The position numbers and the translations under genes are program-made. A stretch of DNA of 6,841 nt from Acidobacterium sp. (GTDB lineage Bacteria > Acidobacteriota > Terriglobia > Terriglobales > Acidobacteriaceae), in assembly GCA_003152595.1 (NCBI GenBank), contig PMAM01000069.1, forward strand, positions 9,791 to 16,631. The letters run 5' to 3'. This document shows, piece by piece, positions 1 through 5,687 of this stretch (within the stretch, counting starts at the first letter, position 1; every line of letters begins with the position of its first letter). Below the pieces are notes generated by a model that ran no database searches, was not told where the DNA came from, and saw only the letters and a program-made list of their open reading frames with translations.

Positions 1-162
1 GCGATCCGAATGGCCGCGGGACCGGAAGGCGGATGGACTGCCGAAGAGGAAGCGCTGTTCGACGCGGAGAACTGGAAGCCGGTCAGCCTGGGGCCGCGGA
101 TTCTTCGTGCCGAGACGGCAGCAATCACGGCCATGGCGGTCGCGGCCGCGCTGATGGAGTGA
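1..162 (+). CDS. rsmE: 16S rRNA (uracil-1498-N3)-methyltransferase, C-terminal fragment
   Basis: This is the last 53 codons of a gene that begins left of the window; it stays open from base 1 to the TGA at 160-162. RsmE is a SPOUT-family methyltransferase that uses S-adenosylmethionine to methylate N3 of U1498 in 16S rRNA of the small ribosomal subunit. Two family hallmarks of the trefoil-knot SAM site are visible: GPEGGW at fragment residues 7-12, and LGPRILRAETA at residues 30-40, followed by the usual short alanine-rich C-terminal helix. The gene converges on dnaJ, with a 153-bp gap between the two stops. From memory, an RsmE gene near dnaJ is common in several bacterial groups, usually on the same strand, so the convergent arrangement is a small variation. 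The N-terminal PUA-like domain cannot be assessed. Confidence 0.9.
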   Translation, partial: AIRMAAGPEGGWTAEEEALFDAENWKPVSLGPRILRAETAAITAMAVAAALME

Positions 163-315
163 AGAGACAGGGAATAGAGGTTAGGGATTAGGGTTTAGAG
201 AAGCGCGATATGCGGCTTCGTTGAATCCAGAAGCGAAGAGGCCGCAAAAGTGAACTGGCGCCGAGGCGCCAGCTTCAAACTCTAATCCCTAATCCCTATC
301 CCTAATCCCCAGCGC
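163..315. repeat. Large imperfect palindrome with TTAGGG-like arms between convergent rsmE and dnaJ
   Basis: The whole intergenic region is structured. The outer arms are 170-200 (GGGATTA-type units) and 280-310 (TAATCCC-type units). Pairing the arms gives 25 matches in 31; the inner part, 182-200 with 280-298, matches at 18 of 19. Inside are two more stems: 212-220 with 234-245 (gcgg/ccgc plus cttcg/cgaag, with a 3-nt bulge), and 251-262 with 265-277 (tgaactggcgcc against ggcgccag-c-ttca, one bulged base, 2-nt loop). The predicted fold is therefore a three-way junction. It has no coding potential that I can support. It may be a dispersed palindromic repeat (REP or MITE-like), a two-way transcription end for the convergent genes, or both. 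There is no clear U-tract of the usual intrinsic-terminator type. Confidence 0.75.
251..277. terminator. Strong GC hairpin, possible bidirectional transcription end
   Basis: A perfect 8-bp inverted repeat, ctggcgcc (255-262) and ggcgccag (265-272), has a 2-nt centre. It is lengthened by tgaa (251-254) pairing with ttca (274-277) around one unpaired C at 273. On the plus strand it follows the rsmE stop by about 90 nt, and on the minus strand it follows the dnaJ stop by about 40 nt. On the plus strand the stem is followed by AAAC and on the minus strand by CTTTTGC, so only the dnaJ direction has even a short T-run. Termination in that direction is plausible but not proven, because the hairpin is also one branch of the larger palindrome. 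Confidence 0.35.
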
Positions 316-1446
316 TTACGAGAACATCTCCTTCACCTTTTCGAGAAGGCTACGCGCGGTGGGCGTGTTTTCGACGGTGATGGTTTCACCAAGCTGGCGG
401 AGCAGTTCCTTCTGCGCTTTGGTGAGCTTGGTGGGCGTGCGGACGACAATCTGCGCGATCAGGTCGCCGCGTCCATACTCGTTCAGGTGCGGGACGCCCT
501 TGCCTCGGATGCGGAATTCCTGGCCGCTCTGCGCCCCCTCGGGAATCTTGAGCTTCACCGCGCCATCGAGGGTCTCCAGATTGATTTCGGCACCGAGGGC
601 GGCCTGGGGGAAGGAGATCGGAATGAGGCAGCGAAGGTCGTTGCCGTCCCGATCGAAGACCTTGTGCTGGCGAACACGCAGGACGATATAGAGATCGCCC
701 CCGGGTCCGCCGAAGCGGCCGGTGTCGCCTTCGCCCTGATAACGGATGCGAGTGCCGTCTTCAACGCCGGCGGGAATGCTGACGGCGATTTCGTGCTGAC
801 GTTCGACGCGTCCTTCGCCGCGGCAGGTCGTGCAGGGATCGCTGACGATCGTGCCGGAACCGCCGCAGTAACTGCAGGTTCGCGCAATGGAGAAAAATCC
901 CTGCTGGTAGCGAACCTGGCCGCGTCCCTGACAGTGCGGGCAGGTGGTGGGTCCCCGCCCGCTGGCCGTGCCGGTGCCGCGGCAATCGCTGCAGGCCTCC
1001 ATGCGCTGGATCATCACCTTCGTTTCCTTGCCGAACACGGCTTCTTCGAATTCGATGGTGAGGTCGTAACGAATGTCGCGCCCCTTCTGCACGCGCGATT
1101 GGCCACGGCGGCCGCCGCCGATGTTGAACATCTCGCCAAAGAGATCACCGAAGATGTCGCCGATATCCTGGGCGCCGAAGGGATTGCCGTCGAATCCGCT
1201 GGCACCGAGACCGGCGTGACCAAAGCGGTCATAGGCGGCGCGCTTCTGCGGATCGCTGAGCACCTGATAGGCCTCGCTGCACTCCTTGAAGCGCTCCTCG
1301 GCTTCTTTGTTGCCGGGATTGCGGTCGGGATGATGCTGGAGGGCCAGCTTGCGGTAAGCCGCTTTCAGCTCCTGGTCGGAGGCGGTGCGGGAAACCCCGA
1401 GGACTTCGTAGTAGTCGGCTTTGATCACGTTTTCGGTTCTGCTCAT
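316..1446 (-). CDS. dnaJ: Chaperone protein DnaJ (type I Hsp40)
   Basis: DnaJ delivers unfolded proteins to DnaK in the cytoplasm and stimulates its ATPase. The 376-residue protein has the full type I layout. The J domain spans about residues 10-76, with HPD at 39-41. A Gly/Phe-rich linker covers about 77-115, with repeated DIFGDLFG-like motifs. The zinc-binding region has four CxxCxGxG motifs starting at C152, C169, C191 and C205. Two beta-rich substrate-binding domains run to about 345, and a C-terminal dimerisation tail follows. Length and all key residues are normal; the N-terminus is a few residues longer than the common form. The ATG overlaps the grpE TGA (ATGA), and AGAAGGA lies 3 nt upstream of it inside grpE, so translation is probably coupled. 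It appears to be the last gene of hrcA-grpE-dnaJ. No dnaK lies beside it. Confidence 0.97.
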   Translation of the reverse strand: MSRTENVIKADYYEVLGVSRTASDQELKAAYRKLALQHHPDRNPGNKEAEERFKECSEAYQVLSDPQKRAAYDRFGHAGLGASGFDGNPFGAQDIGDIFGDLFGEMFNIGGGRRGQSRVQKGRDIRYDLTIEFEEAVFGKETKVMIQRMEACSDCRGTGTASGRGPTTCPHCQGRGQVRYQQGFFSIARTCSYCGGSGTIVSDPCTTCRGEGRVERQHEIAVSIPAGVEDGTRIRYQGEGDTGRFGGPGGDLYIVLRVRQHKVFDRDGNDLRCLIPISFPQAALGAEINLETLDGAVKLKIPEGAQSGQEFRIRGKGVPHLNEYGRGDLIAQIVVRTPTKLTKAQKELLRQLGETITVENTPTARSLLEKVKEMFS

Positions 1447-2066
1447 GCTTCCTTCTGCTGCGGATTACTGGCGACCCGAACCAGAGCCGGGCGGAGGAGA
1501 CGATCGCGGATGCGGTAGCCTCGGCGGACCTCTTCGAATACCTGATGATCGGGCAGATCGCTGCGCTCCACCATTTCGAGGGCTTCGTGGACGCGTGGGT
1601 CGAAGGCGGCTCCAACAGCCTCTACAGGCTGAACATTCAGCGAGCGCAACGCTTCTTCCATCTGTTTGACGATCAGCTCGACGCCGGTGCGGAGCTGTTC
1701 GGCCGACCCGGTGGATTTAAGGGCAAGCTGGAAGTTGTCCAGCACGGGGAGAAACTGCTCGATGGCACTGGAGACGGCGTAGTCACGAAATTCGGCACGT
1801 TCCTTTGCCTCGCGCTTGCGGGAGTTATCGAATTCAGCCTGGAGGCGCGCCAAGCGGTCGAAGAGAAGATCGCGCTCGGCTTTCAGGCGATCGTACTCCT
1901 CCTGGGGGACGTGCGCGGTCTCGACGGGCACCAGCGGTTCTTTCACTTCATCATTGTCGGCGACTCCGGCGGCGACAGAACCCTGCTCATTGCTGGGATT
2001 GCCAGCCGGAGCCGCATCCATTCGTTTATCGGCAGCGTTTTTCTTTTCAACCATAATGCGTCGCAT
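1443..2066 (-). CDS. grpE: Nucleotide exchange factor GrpE
   Basis: GrpE is a homodimer that releases ADP from DnaK and so restarts its chaperone cycle. At 207 residues it is of usual size. Residues 1-50 are a charged, low-complexity, probably disordered tail. A coiled-coil helix runs from about 53 to 95 with the RLARLQAEFDNSRKR motif (71-85). LPVLDNF at 106-112 starts the four-helix bundle. The C-terminal beta wing holds FDPRVHEA (155-162) and GYRIRDRLLRPALVRV (183-198), all typical of the family. The start is uncertain: ATG at 2066 has only a weak GAG about 10 nt upstream, and a second in-frame ATG at 2054 (giving MVEKKN) has none. The first is kept. The gene follows hrcA after an 80-nt gap with a possible promoter, and its stop overlaps the dnaJ start by 4 nt. 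Confidence 0.95.
   Translation of the reverse strand: MRRIMVEKKNAADKRMDAAPAGNPSNEQGSVAAGVADNDEVKEPLVPVETAHVPQEEYDRLKAERDLLFDRLARLQAEFDNSRKREAKERAEFRDYAVSSAIEQFLPVLDNFQLALKSTGSAEQLRTGVELIVKQMEEALRSLNVQPVEAVGAAFDPRVHEALEMVERSDLPDHQVFEEVRRGYRIRDRLLRPALVRVASNPQQKEA
1450..1456 (-). promoter_or_regulatory. Ribosome binding site of dnaJ within grpE
   Basis: Read on the minus strand this is AGAAGGA, ending 3 nt before the dnaJ ATG and lying in the last codons of grpE. Its core, AGAAGG, ends 4 nt from the ATG. It fixes the dnaJ start at 1446 and, with the ATGA overlap, supports translational coupling of grpE and dnaJ. Confidence 0.65.
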
Positions 2067-2098
2067 AATTCAGACTCGATTCCGATACGCAGGCGGCG

Positions 2099-2127
2099 AT
2101 TGTGGGCGCCTGCTCGCTGTAACTCAA
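2099..2127 (-). promoter_or_regulatory. Possible internal promoter upstream of grpE
   Basis: On the minus strand TTGAGT (2127-2122) and CACAAT (2104-2099) are separated by exactly 17 nt. Each matches the sigma-70 consensus at 4 of 6 positions. Start of transcription would fall near 2092, leaving a leader of about 25 nt before the grpE ATG. The flanking CTTGAGT and CCCACAAT also recall, weakly, a sigma-32 heat-shock promoter, though the match to CCCCATnT is poor. If real, grpE-dnaJ could be expressed independently of hrcA. Confidence 0.35.
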
Positions 2128-2146
2128 GGGCACGCAGCGTGCGCGA

Positions 2147-3208
2147 TTAATGGGGCGGCTGGAGGATCCGGCCGGAAAGCTGTGCGATGTACGACACCGC
2201 GTTGATGGTTTCCTGGTAATGGATGCGAGTGGGACCAATGACAGCGACGGTGCCGACGTTCTCCGCGCCGAGACGCGCCGTGGTGCCGATCAGGACGAAG
2301 TCGCGCAGCTCGGGGATTGCGTCTTCGAGGCCCACCACCACCCGCACGGTCCGCTGGCGCGCGTCGACGTAGGCGTTGAGCAACTCGATGAGCCGCTCCC
2401 TGGCTTCCAGAGCGTTCAGCATGGTGCGCAGCCGCTCGCGATCCGTCTCTCCGGCCAGCAGGTTGGCCACGCCTTCGATGAAGATCGTCGGAGCGTTGCT
2501 GGTCTCCGCAGCCAAGGCCCCCTTGCGATACAGCTCTTCGAGCGAATGCATCAGGCGGTCGTACTCGCTGCGTTCGGCCTCCAGACGACGGGCCATCTCG
2601 GTGCGGATTCGTTCAATCGACCAGCCGTGGAAATTCTCGTTGAGGTAGCGGGCTGCCGTTTCCAGCTCCGCGGCGTCGAGGTCGTGGTCGAGCTGGAGCA
2701 CCCGATCGAGCACGCTGCCGGCTTTGGTGATGACGACGCCGAGTACGCGACCGGCAGCGAGGCGCGAGAAGTGGATGTGCTCCAGCGTGTGCAGTTCCTG
2801 GGTGGAAGCCAGAGCCACGCCCAGACCGCTCGAGATGAGCGCGAGCACGTGAGAGGTGCGCTCCAGATACTGCTCGCTGGTGCCGATGCCGGCGAAATTC
2901 TCTTCGATCTGCTCCAGACGCTCGGGAGTGAGGATCGTGACCTGGGGCCCCGCCAAGTGCTCAACGTAGAAACGGAAGGCCTGAGCGGTAGGGATGCGGC
3001 CGGCGGAAGTGTGGGGCTGATCGAGCAGACCGGCTTCGGCGAGCGACACCATGACGTTCCGGATTGTCGCGGAACTCATGCCGTCCTTATTGCCGAAATG
3101 GCGCGCGAGGGCCTGCGACGCAACCGGTTCGCCGGTGGCGATGTAGGTCTCGACAATCGCCGTCAAAACGGTGCGTTCGCGAGGACTCAGCCGCAGTTCG
3201 GAAGCCAT
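2147..3208 (-). CDS. hrcA: Heat-inducible transcription repressor HrcA
   Basis: HrcA represses class I heat-shock genes by binding the CIRCE operator, usually needing GroEL for activity. From ATG 3208 the protein has 353 residues, the usual length. An N-terminal winged-helix DNA-binding domain covers about 1-85. SSATIRN (45-51) is the recognition-helix signature and PHTSAGRIPT (65-74) the wing signature. A GAF-like dimerisation region follows at about 105-300. The C-terminal part has VGLED (292-296) and the hallmark GTVAVIGPTRIHY (319-331). The start is a judgement: ATG 3208 gives MASELRLSPRERTV, fitting the family N-terminus, while an in-frame TTG at 3223 would add five residues. Neither has a clear Shine-Dalgarno sequence. 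It is first of the hrcA-grpE-dnaJ cluster, with a good promoter upstream. No CIRCE (TTAGCACTC-N9-GAGTGCTAA) was seen anywhere in the window. Confidence 0.95.
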   Translation of the reverse strand: MASELRLSPRERTVLTAIVETYIATGEPVASQALARHFGNKDGMSSATIRNVMVSLAEAGLLDQPHTSAGRIPTAQAFRFYVEHLAGPQVTILTPERLEQIEENFAGIGTSEQYLERTSHVLALISSGLGVALASTQELHTLEHIHFSRLAAGRVLGVVITKAGSVLDRVLQLDHDLDAAELETAARYLNENFHGWSIERIRTEMARRLEAERSEYDRLMHSLEELYRKGALAAETSNAPTIFIEGVANLLAGETDRERLRTMLNALEARERLIELLNAYVDARQRTVRVVVGLEDAIPELRDFVLIGTTARLGAENVGTVAVIGPTRIHYQETINAVSYIAQLSGRILQPPH

Positions 3209-3256
3209 GGAAAGACGCCCCAATTACCCGGAAAAGGGTGAAATTCTCCTGTTTAG

Positions 3257-3285
3257 ATTGTAGGTTTCGCGAAAAGGCCGGTCAA
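3257..3285 (-). promoter_or_regulatory. Sigma-70-type promoter of hrcA with palindrome in the spacer
   Basis: On the minus strand the -35 box TTGACC (3285-3280) and the -10 box TACAAT (3262-3257) are separated by exactly 17 nt, and each matches the consensus at 5 of 6 positions. Transcription should begin near 3250, giving a leader of about 42 nt to the hrcA ATG. The spacer contains the perfect 10-bp palindrome TTTCGCGAAA (3265-3274), a plausible operator position. No CIRCE repeat overlaps the promoter or the leader. Confidence 0.65.
3265..3274. promoter_or_regulatory. Palindrome TTTCGCGAAA in the hrcA promoter spacer, possible operator
   Basis: A perfect 10-bp inverted repeat lies between the -35 and -10 boxes of the hrcA promoter. 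A protein bound here would block RNA polymerase. It does not resemble CIRCE (9-bp arms, 9-bp gap), so if it is an operator, the regulator is unknown. A 10-bp palindrome can arise by chance, so support comes only from its position. Confidence 0.25.
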
Positions 3286-3360
3286 GAATCGGAAATAACT
3301 GGAACAGCGAAAGATACGGGTGCTCGCGCAAGGAGACTGCCGGCCAGCGGTCAGCAGATC

Positions 3361-4326
3361 CTAGTACTCGCCGATCACGACGTTTTCGAGCGGCTTCCTC
3401 CGAAGACAGCGGTTGATTTGAGAAGCGGCGAACTGCATCGCCCGGACCATGAACATCGGTGTGGACGCGGCGACGTGGGGCGTGATGAGAAGGTTGGGTG
3501 CCGTCCAGAGCGGATGACCATCGGGCAGTGGTTCGGGATCGGTGACGTCGATGGCAGCCATGATGCGCCCGGCCTTCAGGGCGGCGAGCAGGGCCTCGGT
3601 GTTGACGACGGGTCCGCGCGCGGCATTGATGAGCAACGCTCCCTGTTTCATCAGGGCGAGTTCCCTGGCTCCGATCATGCCCGTGGTCTCGCTCGTGAAG
3701 GGCACAATCAGGATGACAACATCGGCGGTGGGCAAAAGTTCGGCGAGTTCATCGACGCTGTGGACGCCCTCGCGCGCGGTGCGGGCGACGCGAACGAAGC
3801 TGACACCGAAGGGCTGGAGGCGCTGCTCGATCGCCTGCCCGATGGCTCCGTAGCCGACGATGAGGACCTGCCGGCCATGGATCTCGTCACAGAGGACCGG
3901 CGGATAAAGCCGCTTAGCGCCGGGATGGAGCGTGTGATAGAGGTCTTCAGCTTCTTTGCGGCGTGCCCAGATACCGGCCTGCTGGAGCTTGCCGAAAAGT
4001 GGGAAGTATTTGGTGGAGGCGAGCACCGCGGCGACCGTCCACTCGGCCGTGGGGATCGTGTGCGCGCCGCGAGCATCGCAGAGAATGACGCCCGGAGGCC
4101 TGATTTTGAGCAGCTGATCGACCCCGGCGAGGGTCGACTGAATCACCTTGAGTCCGCGAAGAAACGGCAATTGCCGCTGCGCCTGGCCCGACCACGGAGG
4201 AGCGATCCAGAACTCCACTTCGACGGGTTGGGTGGGCTGGAGCGGAAGCAGTTCCAGCGAAATGCCTTCGGGCAACAGCCGGTGCAGATCCGGATCGACA
4301 GATTCAGGCACGCCAACTTTGAGCAT
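3361..4326 (-). CDS. D-isomer-specific 2-hydroxyacid dehydrogenase
   Basis: This family reversibly reduces 2-oxoacids to D-2-hydroxyacids with NAD(P)H in the cytoplasm; the substrate here cannot be told. The protein has 321 residues, normal for the family. The N-terminal catalytic part carries STLAGVDQL (64-72), the substrate loop. The inserted Rossmann domain has GYGAIG (158-163). The catalytic triad is present: R237 in NAARGP, E265 in DVTDPEP and H284 in TPHVA. After the second beta strand the sequence is VARTAR (180-185) with no acidic residue, which suggests preference for NADPH over NADH. About 30 residues separate W120 from the Rossmann strand, longer than in many relatives. ATG 4326 is supported by GGAG 9 nt upstream. 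It lies between the aminotransferase (94 nt away) and hrcA (152 nt away) on the same strand; the neighbours do not define its pathway. Confidence 0.9.
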   Translation of the reverse strand: MLKVGVPESVDPDLHRLLPEGISLELLPLQPTQPVEVEFWIAPPWSGQAQRQLPFLRGLKVIQSTLAGVDQLLKIRPPGVILCDARGAHTIPTAEWTVAAVLASTKYFPLFGKLQQAGIWARRKEAEDLYHTLHPGAKRLYPPVLCDEIHGRQVLIVGYGAIGQAIEQRLQPFGVSFVRVARTAREGVHSVDELAELLPTADVVILIVPFTSETTGMIGARELALMKQGALLINAARGPVVNTEALLAALKAGRIMAAIDVTDPEPLPDGHPLWTAPNLLITPHVAASTPMFMVRAMQFAASQINRCLRRKPLENVVIGEY

Positions 4327-4420
4327 GGAACCACTCTCCGTTTCGTGGGACTACTTCGATGCTACCGCGCAGGGTATGCGGTCCCGTGACTGAGGGAAGG
4401 GTGCCAGTTTGCGGGCACGG

Positions 4421-5593
4421 CTAGCCGAGGACTTTACGCAGCGCCTCCAGCCCGGCCGGGATCGCATCCACCGGGACCGCATAGCTGAAACGAACGTGGC
4501 CTTCGCCCTGCGCGCCGAAGACAACGCCGGGAATGGTCGCGACATGCGCTTTTTCGAGAAGATGTACGGCGACGCGCCGGCTGTCCTTGTCGATTTTGCG
4601 AACCGAAGGAAAGGCATAGAAGGCGCCGGCGGGCACATCGCATTCCAGACCCAGGTCATTCAGCCCTTTCACCAGCAGATCGCGGCGCTGGCGATACTCC
4701 TCGCGGCGGGCAGCGATCGTCGCATCCTGGACGGCCATGGCTTCGAGCACCGCCCACTGCGTCGGCGTGGAAACGCCGTTGGTGGAGTAGAGCACCAGCT
4801 TGCGCAGCCCGGTCATGAAGGGCTCTTTGGCCACGGCATAACCAACGCGCCATCCCGTCATTGCATATGTTTTCGAGAATGTGTAAGTGGTGATGGTTCG
4901 CTCGGCCATGCCGGGAAGAGAGGCGATGGAGACGTGCTCGCCTTCGTAGACGAGGTCTTCGTAGGCCTCGTCGGCGATGACGACGAGATTGTGATTTTTG
5001 GCGAATGCGGCGACTTCTTCCGCTTCGCCGCGCGAAAAGACGACACCGGAAGGATTCTGCGGCGTGTTGTAGTAGATGGCGCGCGTGGCGGGTGTGGAGA
5101 AGTGCTCGAGAGTTGCGGTGAGGCCGTTACGCCGTGCGGTGGCGGTCGGGACCATGACGGGCCGCGCCTGGGCGAGAGTGACCATGTCGCGAATGGGAGT
5201 CCAGAAGGGGGCGAAAACGAGCACGTCGTCGCCGGGATCGAGGACGGTCTGGAAGGCGACGTAGAGAGCGTGAGCTCCGCCACAGGTGACGATGACGTCG
5301 TCGACGTCGGCCTCGATGTGATTTTTCGTGTGCAGCTTTTTCGCGATGGCGGTGCGCAGCGGTTCGATGCCGGATGAGGGGGCGTAACGCGTCTTGTTCT
5401 CAACGAGGGCCTTCAGGCCGGCGTACTTAATGACGTCGGGCGTCTCGAAGAAGGGCTCTCCGCCATGGAACGCGTGGACCGGCTTGCCGGCAGCCCGGAG
5501 TTCAAGAACCTTGTTGCGGATCTGCACGATATCGGAGAAACCGACTTCGTCAAGGCGCTTTGCGAGACGGATGGGTTTGGTTTTGGTCGTCAT
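4421..5593 (-). CDS. Class I/II PLP-dependent aminotransferase (aspartate aminotransferase-like)
   Basis: This enzyme moves an amino group between an amino acid and a 2-oxoacid using pyridoxal phosphate, in the cytoplasm. At 390 residues it fits fold-type I aminotransferases of the AspC/AspB I-gamma kind. Visible features are HGGEPFFETP (43-52, the usual GEPDF region with F for D), PQNPSG (178-183, with N180), ADEAY (207-211, D208 to bind the PLP nitrogen and Y211 the O3'), SKTYAMTGWRVGY (240-252, K241 as Schiff-base lysine), and R368 in VRFSYA, which should bind the substrate carboxylate. Aspartate, prephenate, alanine or aromatic activity are all possible; nothing here separates them. ATG 5593 fits the family N-terminus, though no strong Shine-Dalgarno sequence precedes it. 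It lies 94 nt after hisA on the same strand. A histidinol-phosphate aminotransferase role is not favoured, because the sequence looks AspC-like. Confidence 0.92.
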   Translation of the reverse strand: MTTKTKPIRLAKRLDEVGFSDIVQIRNKVLELRAAGKPVHAFHGGEPFFETPDVIKYAGLKALVENKTRYAPSSGIEPLRTAIAKKLHTKNHIEADVDDVIVTCGGAHALYVAFQTVLDPGDDVLVFAPFWTPIRDMVTLAQARPVMVPTATARRNGLTATLEHFSTPATRAIYYNTPQNPSGVVFSRGEAEEVAAFAKNHNLVVIADEAYEDLVYEGEHVSIASLPGMAERTITTYTFSKTYAMTGWRVGYAVAKEPFMTGLRKLVLYSTNGVSTPTQWAVLEAMAVQDATIAARREEYRQRRDLLVKGLNDLGLECDVPAGAFYAFPSVRKIDKDSRRVAVHLLEKAHVATIPGVVFGAQGEGHVRFSYAVPVDAIPAGLEALRKVLG

Positions 5594-5687
5594 GATGGGT
5601 CACCGGCCGAACTGGACGTTACAGGTTAGAGCATTTTGAATGAGTGAAGGACGAAAATTGAGCGCAGACAGCGGTTTGGCGCCGATT

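Noticed and set aside
170..310. Reading the TAGGGAT-type units as a CRISPR array or a true telomere
   Set aside because: There are no regularly spaced repeats with unique spacers, and the units lie in inverted orientation between two ordinary chromosomal genes, not at a molecule end.
487..1518. Long plus-strand open frame (343 codons) opposite dnaJ
   Set aside because: It mirrors the codon structure of a GC-rich gene; the minus-strand dnaJ has every family motif, while this frame has low-complexity Ala/Gly-rich sequence and no recognisable domain.
2130..2142. Short inverted repeat gcacgc-a-gcgtgc between hrcA and grpE
   Set aside because: The loop would be too short for the full arms, leaving only about 4 bp of stem; there is no T-run after it, so it is not supported as a terminator or operator.
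2150..3241. Plus-strand open frame (363 codons) opposite hrcA
   Set aside because: It is an antisense shadow of hrcA with no motif, and its composition is rich in Arg, Asp and Gly as expected from reverse reading of GC-rich codons.
3064..4389. Plus-strand open frame (441 codons) opposite the dehydrogenase, longer than the real gene
   Set aside because: Length alone is not support: the minus-strand frame has a complete catalytic triad and Rossmann motif, while this one crosses the hrcA promoter and has no family features.
4401..4418. Hairpin gtgcc-N8-ggcac between the aminotransferase and the dehydrogenase
   Set aside because: The stem is only 5 bp with an 8-nt loop, and no T-tract follows on the minus strand; it is too weak to call a terminator.
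4409..5377. Plus-strand open frame (322 codons) opposite the aminotransferase
   Set aside because: It is an antisense shadow of a gene with intact PLP-binding motifs; no domain or ribosome binding site is evident.
5594..5687. Search for a promoter or terminator between hisA and the aminotransferase
   Set aside because: Candidates such as CAAAAT and TGTAAC have no acceptable -35 box at 16-18 nt, and no stem with a T-tract was found; nothing is called.
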